This document shows, piece by piece, positions 44,501 through 54,025 of a stretch of DNA of 64,000 bases (position 1 is its first letter; each line of letters starts with the position of its first letter). The DNA comes from UBA6049 sp965662345. Lineage in GTDB: Bacteria; Bacteroidota; Bacteroidia; Flavobacteriales_G; Salibacteraceae. A program made the translations under genes and the position numbers. Below the pieces are notes generated by a model that had not been told where the DNA came from, made no database searches, and worked only from the letters and a program-made list of their open reading frames with translations. Location of the stretch: positions 62,001-126,000 of the forward strand of contig CBFIHE010000002.1 of the NCBI GenBank assembly GCA_965662345.1. The letters run 5' to 3'.

Positions 44501-47318
44501 ACGGATTTCTATTCTTACCGTTCTTTTGTTGAGCACTATTGCCTCTTCCTTTGCCCAAGGGAAACTAAAAGGTACAATAAAAGATGCGGAGTCTGGTGAA
44601 ACTCTTATTGGGGCTACTGTTACACTGGTAGGAACCTACAAGGGTTCTGCTACAGACTTCAACGGCAATTATGTTATTCCTGATGTAAATCCAGGAGATT
44701 ACTCCGTGAAAGTATCCTTTATTGGTTATGGCGATAAACTTTTCACAGGTATTCGCATAGAAGACGGTAAAACCCAAACCTTAAATGCTTCACTAACCTT
44801 ACGCTCACAAACCCTGCAGGCAGTTACGGTGGTAGGTGAGAAAACCATGGTTGACTTAGAGTCCGGATCTTCTGAAGTTCAAGTGACTCAAGAAGAAATC
44901 CAAAAAATGAATGTTCGAGATGTTGGCGAAGTTGTTGCCATGCAGGCGGGCGTATCTAAAACTCAAGATGGACTCCAAATTAGAGGTGCTCGTGTATATG
45001 AGACTCAATACATGATAGACGGTATATCGGCACAAGATCCCTTGGCAGGAACAGGATTTGGTGTAAACGTAGCATCTAATTCAGTTGGTAACATTCAAGT
45101 AATTACTGGTGGAGCAGGTGCAGAATTTGGTGATGGTTCTGCCGGTGTAATCTCTACAAATATTCGTGAAGGTGGCGACCAATTTGAAGTTGGCGGTTCT
45201 TGGCAACGAGACAATCTTTGGTTTGATGCAGACTCGCCACATTCTTGGAATACAGATATTGTTGACCTTTCTATGGGTGGTCCTGTACCCTTTACTTCAA
45301 AGAAACTGAAGTTCTTCACAGCTTTTAATATGTTCTTAAGTGACGACTACTTTGGGCCAACAGCCGATCAATTACACTCATCTCTATTCTCCAACAACGA
45401 TTCACTTTGGGCGCCACGTCAAAATAATTCTTGGTCACATACCTTTAAGCTATCCTATCAGGTTAAAAAGGGAACTCGACTCACACTCACTAACCAGCAT
45501 TCTTTAAGTATCAATCAAAACACCAGAACACTTCAAATTGTAGGTTTTGACGCGATACTTACTCCAGGTTTCCAGTTTAGAAGAAGCCTAAACCTAGATA
45601 ATGCTACAACTTACACCCACCACTCTAACCTTACTGCATTAAATCTAAACCACTTTATTAATAACAAATGGAACCTCAGCGTTTCTGCTGGTAGACTCTT
45701 TACTAACCTAAGAGCAGATGCCAATGGAAGACCTTTTAGAGAAGAAACTGTTGATGAAATATTAGATGAAGACGATATCATAACAGATCCGGTAGAGTTG
45801 TTCAATCCAGATGATTTAGACGTTTACACCCTACCTGGACCTTGGCTGGTAAATAATGGTGGAATATCAGGAACTTGGCACGATCACTATGTTCAGGAAT
45901 ATACCCTCAAATACAAGTTCTCCTATTATCCTGAAAATGAAACACATCGTATATCATTTGGGCATGAGCATAAATTTACAGAATACCAATGGGCAGATGT
46001 ATTCAAGCCATGGGTTGGCGCTCCTATCCAAATCAATGATTCCATTTCCACACCATCTGTATCTATAGGTGCATCCAATGATATTTGGCACGTATTTCCT
46101 ATGAACGGAGGGTTCTTTGTGCAAGATGTTATTACCTACAAAGGCATTATCGCAACCTTAGGAATGCGATTGAATTACTGGGCACCTGGTAAATTTGCAG
46201 ATGAAGCGGTCGCTAATCCAGATTACACCGTAGTTGATCAAATTCGTCAAGATTATATGAACGAGACGTTTGGTCTTCTTGGTTTGAGATGGAAAACACG
46301 GTTATTGCCTAAAATAAACGTCTCATTCCCTGTTACAGACAATAACGTATTGTATTTCAACTATGGGCACAGCATGCGTTTACCGCACCCAAGATTTGTA
46401 TATCAAGGTTTAGACCCCAAATATCAAGAGCAATCATTCCTACAAGACTTGGGTAATCCCAATTTGAACCCAGAGATGAACGTGTCTTATGAATTAGGTA
46501 TAAAGTCACAGCTTACTAAAGACCTAGGGATAACGGTGACAGCGTTTAACAATAACCGCTTTGATTACATTGTTTCAAGGCCAGTTATCGTAGAGGATCA
46601 GACGGGTAGAGATGTAACTAAGATAATGTACATCAACCAAGATTACGCCAAAATCTTAGGAATAGAAACAGGGGTTTTTGCACGTATTGGTAAGCACTTC
46701 AATGGGTTTTTGAATATAACCTACCAAGTTGCACGGGGTAAAAGTAATTCTGCCAGAGAATCGGGGCTGCAAGTAGAGCAAACGGGTGAAGTTGAGTTAT
46801 CTTCTGAGCAATACCTACGGTGGGATAGACCCTGGGACATTAAAGCGGGCCTAACCTTTTCACCAGACTCATCTTTAACCATTGGAAATTACTCTTTAGA
46901 GGGGTGGACTGTTTTCCTTCAATCTAGCTATACTAGTGGGTTTAGGTATACTCCTCAGGAGCTTGACGGATTTAATGAATTAGGCAGGCCACTCTACAGA
47001 GAACTTAATGACCAATACCTAGCAGAAACTGGCTCTGCCTGGTTTAATACAGATATTAAAATCAGTAAAACATTCTTATTTAAGAAAAGTGGTACGGGAC
47101 TCACTTTTAGCTTTGAAGTAAGAAACTTATTTGACAATAAAAACGCTCAAATTATTAACCCCGTTACAGGTAGAGCTTGGGAGGCTGGAGATGATCTAAC
47201 AGATAGTTTCAGAGACGAACGATACATTGGTCCTGAAGAAAATGGCGCGCTTCCTAATAACCCTGCAAGATATTTACCTCCACGCCAATTTTTATACGGT
47301 ATAAGCTTTAGATTCTAA
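44484..47318 (+). CDS. TonB-dependent outer-membrane receptor
   Basis: 944-aa receptor. Signal peptide (cut near SSFAQG), CarboxypepD_reg-like domain (about 25-110, GKLKGTIKDAESGETL), plug with VGEVVAMQAGVSKTQDGLQIRGARVYETQYMIDG read in parts, then a barrel ending in LYGISFRF. Its neighbours (lipoprotein upstream, PorV/PorQ-like barrel 1 bp downstream) suggest a dedicated surface uptake or assembly complex rather than a classic SusCD pair, as there is no SusD homologue. Substrate unknown. Confidence 0.9.
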   Translation: MSLTIKRISILTVLLLSTIASSFAQGKLKGTIKDAESGETLIGATVTLVGTYKGSATDFNGNYVIPDVNPGDYSVKVSFIGYGDKLFTGIRIEDGKTQTLNASLTLRSQTLQAVTVVGEKTMVDLESGSSEVQVTQEEIQKMNVRDVGEVVAMQAGVSKTQDGLQIRGARVYETQYMIDGISAQDPLAGTGFGVNVASNSVGNIQVITGGAGAEFGDGSAGVISTNIREGGDQFEVGGSWQRDNLWFDADSPHSWNTDIVDLSMGGPVPFTSKKLKFFTAFNMFLSDDYFGPTADQLHSSLFSNNDSLWAPRQNNSWSHTFKLSYQVKKGTRLTLTNQHSLSINQNTRTLQIVGFDAILTPGFQFRRSLNLDNATTYTHHSNLTALNLNHFINNKWNLSVSAGRLFTNLRADANGRPFREETVDEILDEDDIITDPVELFNPDDLDVYTLPGPWLVNNGGISGTWHDHYVQEYTLKYKFSYYPENETHRISFGHEHKFTEYQWADVFKPWVGAPIQINDSISTPSVSIGASNDIWHVFPMNGGFFVQDVITYKGIIATLGMRLNYWAPGKFADEAVANPDYTVVDQIRQDYMNETFGLLGLRWKTRLLPKINVSFPVTDNNVLYFNYGHSMRLPHPRFVYQGLDPKYQEQSFLQDLGNPNLNPEMNVSYELGIKSQLTKDLGITVTAFNNNRFDYIVSRPVIVEDQTGRDVTKIMYINQDYAKILGIETGVFARIGKHFNGFLNITYQVARGKSNSARESGLQVEQTGEVELSSEQYLRWDRPWDIKAGLTFSPDSSLTIGNYSLEGWTVFLQSSYTSGFRYTPQELDGFNELGRPLYRELNDQYLAETGSAWFNTDIKISKTFLFKKSGTGLTFSFEVRNLFDNKNAQIINPVTGRAWEAGDDLTDSFRDERYIGPEENGALPNNPARYLPPRQFLYGISFRF

Positions 47319-47319
47319 C

Positions 47320-48330
47320 ATGAAGTATCAGTTAACATATCTCATTGTTGCGCTATTTGCAGGAATCCAAGCTAATGCGCAAATACTACCCAACCTAGGA
47401 GGCCAACGCGCTGGCCTTTCGGCATTGAGTTTCTTGAAAAATGATATGAATCCGCGCTCCTTAGCAATGAGCGGAGCTACCGTATCTATATCGCCAGATG
47501 CCTATGCCGCACACACCAACCCAGCAGGTGTTGCTGATATGAGAAGCCTAACACTAGCTACATCTAATTACTTTGTTGGAGGCGGTGTAAACCAAGCTTT
47601 TGTATCGGGTGGTTACCCTATAAATGAGAGTTCATCTTTTGGCTTATCAATCAATTCATTGAATACAGGCGCCATGGAGGTAAGAACCGAGTTCATGCCT
47701 CAAGGAACGGGACAGAAAATCTACGCCAACAACATGGCCTTTGGTGCAACATACGCAATGCGCTTTTCAGATATGTTTTCTGCGGGAATAACGTTTAAGT
47801 ATATCTACGAGCAAATGGCTGAGTATAAAAACCACACAGCAGGGTTTGATTTGGGCTTCTTGTATACTACAGATTGGAAAGACTTGAGTTTCGCTGTAAT
47901 GATTCAAAACTTTTCTGGTAACTCATCACTCTCTGGAGACTATCTAGAGGTAGATTTCAATCGTACTGGAGTTGCCCTAGGAGAATATACAGCACCTACA
48001 GTTTTTAGAATGGGTGCCTCAATGACGGTTTACGAACAAGAACACCATAAAATAACAGGAGCTTTTGAACTCGACCATCCAAACGATAATGCAGAAAATT
48101 TTCGCTTTGGTGCAGAATACATTTACAAGAATCTCTTGTTCTTTAGAGCAGGTTATAAATTCAATGTAGCAGGACAAAGTTTCCCATCCTTTGGAGGAGG
48201 ATTAAGACACCGTGTTGGAGGCCATCCTCTCTTTTTGAATTATGCCGTTATGCCTACAAACCACATGGGCGTTCAACACCTGGTTGGGCTATCGTTTAAC
48301 ATCAACAAAGACCTAATGCGCCATGAATAA
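47320..48330 (+). CDS. PorV/PorQ-family outer-membrane protein
   Basis: 336-aa FadL-like beta-barrel of the PorV/PorQ group. Signal peptide ends near ANAQ; then the family-typical FLKNDMNPRSLAMSGATVSISPDAYAAHTNPAG read in parts, FGLSINSLNTGAMEVRT, and late strands FRFGAEYIYKNLLFFRAGYKF and VGLSFNI. PorV shuttles T9SS substrates from the translocon to the attachment complex. Encoded beside T9SS-tagged proteins, this copy may be a cluster-specific version. One bp after the TonB receptor gene; its end overlaps the next gene by 8 bp. Confidence 0.87.
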   Translation: MKYQLTYLIVALFAGIQANAQILPNLGGQRAGLSALSFLKNDMNPRSLAMSGATVSISPDAYAAHTNPAGVADMRSLTLATSNYFVGGGVNQAFVSGGYPINESSSFGLSINSLNTGAMEVRTEFMPQGTGQKIYANNMAFGATYAMRFSDMFSAGITFKYIYEQMAEYKNHTAGFDLGFLYTTDWKDLSFAVMIQNFSGNSSLSGDYLEVDFNRTGVALGEYTAPTVFRMGASMTVYEQEHHKITGAFELDHPNDNAENFRFGAEYIYKNLLFFRAGYKFNVAGQSFPSFGGGLRHRVGGHPLFLNYAVMPTNHMGVQHLVGLSFNINKDLMRHE

Positions 48331-49513
48331 GCTTTTATTGATTCTTACATCGGTCTTTATAGCATTTTCGTTTTCAGCTTGTGAAGGCTACTTTGGAGAT
48401 AAAACAGACCTAGATTTTATTGAAATTCCTGATTTTCAAGTTAGAGAAGCAGCCTATGTGCCTATTCAACCCATTTTAGATAATTTCATCAGACCAACAG
48501 ATGTAATAGCTGGTTTTGATAACCTAATCTATGTAGTAGATGCAGGTAGCGAAGAAATTGTTGCCTTAGATGAATCTGGACGAGAATTAGGTAGGCTATT
48601 CTTACCTGGAGTTACCAATCTATCTCAAGATAGGTCTTTTGATCTACTGGCTATTGGAACCATAGATACTACCATAGCCAATCAGCCATACACCTTATCA
48701 TGCCTTTACAGAATAGACATGAAAGGTGTCTTGGGATATGGAATAAACAATGCAAGAGTCATTAATCGCATTGTGCATCCTTTCTACTTTAAAAGTTCCT
48801 TTTCAGCGGCAGATGCCGATGTTCGTTTTACAGGGGTTGGCTTTATGCATACCAATGAGTATTACGTTACGCGCACTGGAAACAGAAATAGCCCAAATCA
48901 ATTTGGAGGACCAGATGATGCGGTTCTATTATTCGATACCGATGACAACTACATTAGTCCAGTTGCAGTGAGTTCATCTGGATCTTTATTTAGAGACTAC
49001 TTCAAGAAGCCTACTGCAGTTTTCTCTTCTGCACTTCCTCCGCAGATTAATGTTGTGCCGGGAAGAGATTTTGGTGTTCTCATGGCAGACGCCAACACAG
49101 CATTTAAATACAGAAAAATCAACTTTGTTGAAACTGATTTTGGTGTTGACTACGTGCCAGAAGGACGAGTACCAGAAGATACCTCTAAAGCAGATGGCTT
49201 CATTACTGAACCTAATAAGTTTAAAAGTCCTTCAGCTATTACCGTAGCCAATGACGAAACGGGTTTTTTCTTCATAGTAGATACGGAAACCGACTCACTG
49301 TATCAATTTACACAAACTGGATTAGAAGGCGTTCCACCTCCTCCTGGGTCTGCTAGTCCAAAACACCTTAATGTTTCATTTGGAGGTGAAGGAGTAAACG
49401 CAACACAGTTCAGAGACCCTATGGGTGTGGCGTATATGAATAGCATGCTCTATGTTGCAGATTCAGGAAATGGCCGGGTACTTAGATTTAAACTAACTAC
49501 TGACTTCGACTAA
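48323..49513 (+). CDS. NHL-repeat-like beta-propeller lipoprotein
   Basis: 396-aa lipoprotein, lipobox FSFSAC. The body has propeller-blade repeats of NHL type: IRPTDVIAGFDNLIYVVDAGSEEIVALDESGRELG, KSPSAITVANDETGFFFIVDTETDSLYQFT and RDPMGVAYMNSMLYVADSGNGRVLRFKL (each cited in part). Such folds usually bind proteins or glycans. Last gene of the surface cluster; its stop overlaps the convergent hydrolase stop by 4 bp. Partner unknown. Confidence 0.82.
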   Translation: MNKLLLILTSVFIAFSFSACEGYFGDKTDLDFIEIPDFQVREAAYVPIQPILDNFIRPTDVIAGFDNLIYVVDAGSEEIVALDESGRELGRLFLPGVTNLSQDRSFDLLAIGTIDTTIANQPYTLSCLYRIDMKGVLGYGINNARVINRIVHPFYFKSSFSAADADVRFTGVGFMHTNEYYVTRTGNRNSPNQFGGPDDAVLLFDTDDNYISPVAVSSSGSLFRDYFKKPTAVFSSALPPQINVVPGRDFGVLMADANTAFKYRKINFVETDFGVDYVPEGRVPEDTSKADGFITEPNKFKSPSAITVANDETGFFFIVDTETDSLYQFTQTGLEGVPPPPGSASPKHLNVSFGGEGVNATQFRDPMGVAYMNSMLYVADSGNGRVLRFKLTTDFD

Positions 49514-50271
49514 TTTAGGAGAAAATCTAGCGTCTCTTTTAAGAACTTTTCTCGTTGCTCTGCGTGCAACCAATGTCCAGCATTTTGAAGCGTTACTAAT
49601 TTCGCGTGATGGAATACAGGTTCTATATCTGCCCAATCATCATCTTGAATGTAATTAGATTTTGCTCCACGTATAAAGAGTGTATCTCCTGAAAATGGCG
49701 CATCGCAAATAGCCTCTCCAATTACAGGAAGGGAATCGCTAAGCACATTAAGGTTAAACCTCCAACTTAATACTCCCTTCTCTTTCCAATACAAACTCTT
49801 CATTAAAAAAGCACGAATACCAGGTTCATCAATGTGTTTTGCTAAATAATCATCTGCATCTGTTCGTTTTTCTAGTTCAGTTAATGGAACGCTTCTTAAG
49901 GCTTCCATAATTACATGATGGTGAATAGGATATTCTTTGGGAGCAATATCCGCAACTATGAGCTTATTCATCATCATTGGGAAATTCTGTGCGAACTTCA
50001 TCACGGTTTTACCCCCCATGGAATGACCTAATAAATTGACTTCAGTAAGGTGAAGGTCATCTAAGAGTTCCTCTAAATCATGCATCATCTCCGTGTAATT
50101 GTGTGTATCACTCCATGGAGAGTGTCCATGATTCCTCGCATCAACTACAATAACGTCAAAATGCTCTGCATAAGCTCTGGCTAGAGACATCCAGTTATCT
50201 AGCATTCCCATAAGTCCATGCAGAATAACTAAGGGTTCTCCCTCTCCCAAGCGCTTGTAGTTTAGTTTCAT
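49510..50271 (-). CDS. Alpha/beta-fold hydrolase (YbfF-like esterase)
   Basis: 253-aa serine hydrolase. Oxyanion-hole segment LVILHGLMG, DARNHGHSPWSD, nucleophile elbow GHSMGGKTVM, and the His segment QNAGHWLHAEQ are in order; an Asp is expected in the FIRGAKSNYIQDDD region. The pattern is that of YbfF-type acyl esterases. No signal peptide, so cytoplasmic. The ATG overlaps the pdxJ stop in ATGA, so it is co-translated with pyridoxine-phosphate synthase, an arrangement found in related genomes. Confidence 0.9.
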   Translation of the reverse strand: MKLNYKRLGEGEPLVILHGLMGMLDNWMSLARAYAEHFDVIVVDARNHGHSPWSDTHNYTEMMHDLEELLDDLHLTEVNLLGHSMGGKTVMKFAQNFPMMMNKLIVADIAPKEYPIHHHVIMEALRSVPLTELEKRTDADDYLAKHIDEPGIRAFLMKSLYWKEKGVLSWRFNLNVLSDSLPVIGEAICDAPFSGDTLFIRGAKSNYIQDDDWADIEPVFHHAKLVTLQNAGHWLHAEQREKFLKETLDFLLN

Positions 50272-50984
50272 GCCATCAAAGCTCTTTTGTAAATATTGAT
50301 GGTATTTTCCAAGCCTAGATAAAGTGCATCAGAAATCAAGGCATGCCCTATAGAAACTTCCAATAGTCCTTGCACTTCTTTAGCGAAAAAACCCAAATTC
50401 TCGCTGTTTAAGTCATGACCCGCATTAAGCCCTAAACCACATGCTGCTGCAACATCGGCTGCTGCCTTAAAGGGTGCTACCGCCTTTACCTTATCATTAG
50501 AGAATTCCGTTGCATAACTCTCTGTGTAGAGTTCTATACGGTCTGTTCCTGTTTTTGCTGCTAGCTCAATCAGGTCAGTATCGGTTTCCATAAAAATCGA
50601 AGTACGTATTCCCGCTGATTTAAAGGTGTTGATTACATCACTCAATAAAGCTGCATGCTCACGTGTATTCCAGCCTGCGTTGGAAGTAAGCACATGAGGA
50701 GGATCTGGAACCAGCGTTACCTGAGCAGGTTTAGCATTAAGCACCAAATCCACAAAATCTTCTGAAGGATACCCCTCTATATTAAACTCTGTTGTTACCG
50801 CTTTAGCAAGATCTGCAACATCACTATATCTAATGTGGCGTTCGTCTGGCCTTGGGTGCACGGTTATTCCTTCTGCACCATATTTCTCGCAATCCAATGC
50901 AACTTGTAGCACATTGGGAACATTACCTCCGCGCGCATTGCGCAACGTGGCAACTTTGTTGATATTTACACTAAGTTTGGTCAT
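50268..50984 (-). CDS. pdxJ: Pyridoxine 5'-phosphate synthase PdxJ
   Basis: Condenses 1-deoxy-xylulose-5-phosphate with 3-amino-2-oxopropyl phosphate to make pyridoxine 5'-phosphate. 238 aa TIM barrel. Seen: LSVNINKVATLRNARGGNVP at the start (the Arg-rich substrate loop), GITVHPRPDERHIR, FNIEGYP, QVTLVPD, RTSIFME, TDRIELYTE, LGLNAGHDLN and EVSIGHALISDALY. The ATG at 50984 is chosen; the earlier in-frame start (51011) lies in the promoter box. Confidence 0.96.
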   Translation of the reverse strand: MTKLSVNINKVATLRNARGGNVPNVLQVALDCEKYGAEGITVHPRPDERHIRYSDVADLAKAVTTEFNIEGYPSEDFVDLVLNAKPAQVTLVPDPPHVLTSNAGWNTREHAALLSDVINTFKSAGIRTSIFMETDTDLIELAAKTGTDRIELYTESYATEFSNDKVKAVAPFKAAADVAAACGLGLNAGHDLNSENLGFFAKEVQGLLEVSIGHALISDALYLGLENTINIYKRALMA

Positions 50985-51002
50985 TGAAAATGGCTTTTTT
51001 CG

Positions 51003-51016
51003 CCTTTGCAAAGGTA
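51003..51016 (-). promoter_or_regulatory. pdxJ promoter box inside a palindrome
   Basis: Exact -7 box TACCTTTG on the minus strand (51009-51016), 25 nt before the pdxJ ATG. It overlaps the perfect 12-bp palindrome CCTTTGCAAAGG (51003-51014) in the divergent region shared with the CBS-protein gene, a possible operator. Confidence 0.45.
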
Positions 51017-51041
51017 TACGTATAACACAGGAACTCGCATT

Positions 51042-51704
51042 ATGCTCGCTGTTGATTTAATTACAAATGAATTACCCACATTAACGCTTGAAGATAACTT
51101 TCAGCAAGTTAGTTCTTGGATGGATGAATTCAAGATGACTCACCTTCCTGTGATTAATGAAGGAAAGTACATGGGTCTTGTAAGCGAATCAGTAGTTTTT
51201 GAGCTAAATGATTGGGATGAACACCTTCGCGACCGTCCAGAAATTCTAGATATAAAAAGCGTACAGAAAGACGATCACGCTTTTGAAGCAATAAAACTCT
51301 TTAGTGAACATAAGCTAAGTTCACTTGCAGTGGTTGATGACCAGAATAGATTTGTTGGCTCCATTGCCCTGCCGCATGCCATGGAGGTAATTGGTGGTTT
51401 AAGCTTTATTCAAGATATTGGAGGCATCATTATGCTTGAAATTAATATTCAAGACTACTCCATGGTAGAAATTGCCCAAATTGTTGAAAGTAATGATACC
51501 AGAATACTAGGTAGCTACATCACGGCAAACTCTGATTCCAAAAAGACAACGGTTACACTTAAGCTTAATAAAAAAGATATTGGAGATGTACTTCAAACTT
51601 TTGAGCGCTATGACTACACTGTACTTGGTAGCTTCCATGTTTCTGAAGATGAAACGAATATTCAAGATCGCTACGATAATTTGATGAACTTCTTGAACGT
51701 TTGA
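51042..51704 (+). CDS. CBS-domain protein
   Basis: 220-aa soluble protein with a pair of CBS domains (about 1-125: DLITNELPTLTLEDNFQQVSSWMDEFKMTHLPVINE; DHAFEAIKLFSEHKLSSLAVVDDQNRFVGSI, cited in part) and an ACT-like C-terminal domain (about 130-205, GGIIMLEINIQDYSMVEIAQIVESN). CBS pairs bind adenine nucleotides and sense energy status. The ATG at 51042 (MLAVDLITNEL) is the family-like start. It lies 1 bp before the BamA-like gene and two genes before nadK, a conserved order in Flavobacteriales. Confidence 0.88.
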   Translation: MLAVDLITNELPTLTLEDNFQQVSSWMDEFKMTHLPVINEGKYMGLVSESVVFELNDWDEHLRDRPEILDIKSVQKDDHAFEAIKLFSEHKLSSLAVVDDQNRFVGSIALPHAMEVIGGLSFIQDIGGIIMLEINIQDYSMVEIAQIVESNDTRILGSYITANSDSKKTTVTLKLNKKDIGDVLQTFERYDYTVLGSFHVSEDETNIQDRYDNLMNFLNV

Positions 51705-51705
51705 G

Positions 51706-53109
51706 ATGCGCTACCCAGCAATTCTCCTGCTGTTTTTGTTAACCCTTTTATCTGGACTTGTTGTTGCTCAAAAACAACAAGATTCCTCTTTAGTGATGGT
51801 AGGCCAGGTATTAATCTCTGGAAACAAGACTACCAAAGAATATATTATTGAAAGAGAGTTAGAGTTTTCTGAAGGAGATACGCTAACCCGTTCAAGATTG
51901 AACTATTTGATTGAACGCTCCCAAGATAATGTCTTCAACTTAGGTCTTTTCAATAGTGTAGTTATCACTACTCGTTTAGAAGCCAATCTAATTGATTTCC
52001 ATATTACAGTTACAGAAAGGTGGTATATCTGGCCGTTTCTCATATTAGAAAATGCAGATAGGAACTTCAATAGGTGGTGGCAAGACAAAGATTTTGGAAG
52101 ATTGAGTTACGGTATCTTTCTAGACTGGCAAAACTTTAGAGGAAGAAACGAAAATTTGAGATTTACTTTCAAAACAGGATTTGAGCAGGCATTCGGAACT
52201 GAATATGACATTCCCTACTTAAACAAGAAGAGAACCCTTGGATTAAAGATTGGTGCTGGCTACCGAATGAATAAAGAAGTAAACTATGCCAGTACAGGCA
52301 ATGAACGGGTATTTGTGAGTAATGAAAACGAGGCTCTGCAAGAAAGGTATTTCGCCAATGTGCGCTTAACCTATAGACGGAACTTGTACTTGAAGCAAGA
52401 GTTAACCGCAGGGTTCTCTGCGGTTCATGCTTCAGACTCTTTAAAATCTGCTGGAACTGACTTTTTAAAAAATAATGCAAGTTTTAGTAGTCAAATCTTC
52501 CTGAGCTATCTATTAAAATATGATAAGCGAGACTACATGGATTATCCACTCAAAGGTAGTGTTGCAGAATTCTATGCTGTAAAACAAGGCATTGGATTGT
52601 TAGAGAATGATGACTTAAACATATTGGAGGCTTCAATATCCATTCGAAATCACTTTAAATTAGGAAAGCGGCTTTATGCAGCAAATGGAATAACGGGTAA
52701 AACGAACCTGCTAGAAGATCCACCCTACGCCTTTCAACAAGGCCTTGGCTACAATAACAATTTTGTGCGTGGATTTGAGCTTTACGTTATGGATGCGCAG
52801 CACTACATTCATCATAAAGCAAATCTCAAATGGGAACTGATAAAGCCTGCGTCCAAAAAAATAGAATTCATTCCTTCAGAGAAATTCAATACCATTTCGT
52901 ATGCCATGTACTTAAATGCCTTTTGTGATGTAGGTTATGCTTTTGATCATTTGTACGCCTCTGTTAACCCATTGTCAAATGAACTCTTAGTTGGGTATGG
53001 CTTGGGAGCCGATGTCGTAACTTATTACGATATTGTGTTTCGTATGGAGTATGCCTTCACAAATAACGGAGATCAAGGTTTATACCTTCACTTCAAAAAA
53101 TCCATTTAA
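51706..53109 (+). CDS. BamA/TamA-family outer-membrane protein with one POTRA domain
   Basis: 467-aa member of the Omp85 superfamily. Signal peptide ends near VVAQ; a single POTRA-like domain (about 28-108, VLISGNKTTKEYIIERELEFSEGD) precedes the barrel, which ends in a Lys-Ser-Ile tail rather than aromatic. It is much shorter than the full BamA encoded at 57608 (885 aa with several POTRA domains), so it is likely an accessory assembly or translocation factor. Its TAA overlaps the nadK ATG by one base. Confidence 0.85.
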   Translation: MRYPAILLLFLLTLLSGLVVAQKQQDSSLVMVGQVLISGNKTTKEYIIERELEFSEGDTLTRSRLNYLIERSQDNVFNLGLFNSVVITTRLEANLIDFHITVTERWYIWPFLILENADRNFNRWWQDKDFGRLSYGIFLDWQNFRGRNENLRFTFKTGFEQAFGTEYDIPYLNKKRTLGLKIGAGYRMNKEVNYASTGNERVFVSNENEALQERYFANVRLTYRRNLYLKQELTAGFSAVHASDSLKSAGTDFLKNNASFSSQIFLSYLLKYDKRDYMDYPLKGSVAEFYAVKQGIGLLENDDLNILEASISIRNHFKLGKRLYAANGITGKTNLLEDPPYAFQQGLGYNNNFVRGFELYVMDAQHYIHHKANLKWELIKPASKKIEFIPSEKFNTISYAMYLNAFCDVGYAFDHLYASVNPLSNELLVGYGLGADVVTYYDIVFRMEYAFTNNGDQGLYLHFKKSI

Positions 53110-53993
53110 TGAATACAATTGCGCTATACGCCAAAGAAATAAAACCTGCACATGTTCAGGATATTCAGCGTCTTTTGCACCTGCTCAAGCCTGATCGGTT
53201 CAAAGTACTTGTATCCGCTAGATTCGCTAAACTAATTAAAGAGCTAGGCCTTGTAGCTGATGAGTTTCATGTGTTCCATGCCCCAAAAGACATACAAAGC
53301 AAGCAAGTAGATCTTTTCGTAAGCATTGGAGGAGATGGAACTTTTCTTGATGGGGTAAAGTATATTTTCGGAAGTACTATTCCAATTGTAGGTCTAAATA
53401 CAGGCAGGTTGGGTTTTCTATCTAGAATTTCTACAGATGACCTTGAAGGTGCCTTCAAGCACATAGAGAAAGGAAACGCTGGAATAGCGCATAGATCTGT
53501 AATTCAATTGAACTCTAAACCTAGTTTGTTTGGCGAATACAACTTTGCACTCAATGAAATGACCATTCACAAGAACGATAGTTCAAGCATGATTATCATT
53601 CATGTGTATATGGATGGTGAGTTTCTAAACTCCTATTGGGCAGACGGCTTGATTGTATCTACCCCAACTGGTTCTACTGCATACTCCATGAGTTGCGGAG
53701 GCCCAATAGTTTTCCCTGGCTCCAATAACTTCATAATTACGCCTGTTGCGCCTCACAACCTCAACGTTCGGCCTATAGTTATCCCAGATAAGGCTACCCT
53801 AACATTTAAAGTTGAAGGAAGATCTGATAGTTTCCTGGTATCTCTGGATTCAAGAACAGAAGTAATTTCCAGTGATGTAGAACTAACAGCAAAAAGACAT
53901 GACAATACGATTAGACTGATTAAGCTCCCAGATTACAGCTATTTAAAAACACTTCGCAATAAGCTTAATTGGGGCTTAGACAAAAGAAACTAA
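53109..53993 (+). CDS. nadK: NAD kinase
   Basis: Phosphorylates NAD+ to NADP+, 294 aa. The signature GGDGT (LFVSIGGDGTFLDG), GLNTGRLGFLS, the NE motif region FALNEMTIHK, and the Gly/Ser-rich YWADGLIVSTPTGSTAYSMSCGGPIV that shapes the NAD site are all present, with ITPVAPHNLNVRPIVIP after it. Length is normal. Translationally coupled with the BamA-like gene upstream (TAATG). Followed by the PorG-like triplet. Confidence 0.96.
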   Translation: MNTIALYAKEIKPAHVQDIQRLLHLLKPDRFKVLVSARFAKLIKELGLVADEFHVFHAPKDIQSKQVDLFVSIGGDGTFLDGVKYIFGSTIPIVGLNTGRLGFLSRISTDDLEGAFKHIEKGNAGIAHRSVIQLNSKPSLFGEYNFALNEMTIHKNDSSSMIIIHVYMDGEFLNSYWADGLIVSTPTGSTAYSMSCGGPIVFPGSNNFIITPVAPHNLNVRPIVIPDKATLTFKVEGRSDSFLVSLDSRTEVISSDVELTAKRHDNTIRLIKLPDYSYLKTLRNKLNWGLDKRN

Positions 53994-54025
53994 TTCAACA
54001 GTTCTATTTTCTTCTATCTTCGCGG

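Noticed and set aside
44484..49513. A SusCD-type polysaccharide utilisation locus
   Set aside because: A TonB receptor is present but there is no SusD-like lipoprotein, glycoside hydrolase or hybrid regulator nearby.
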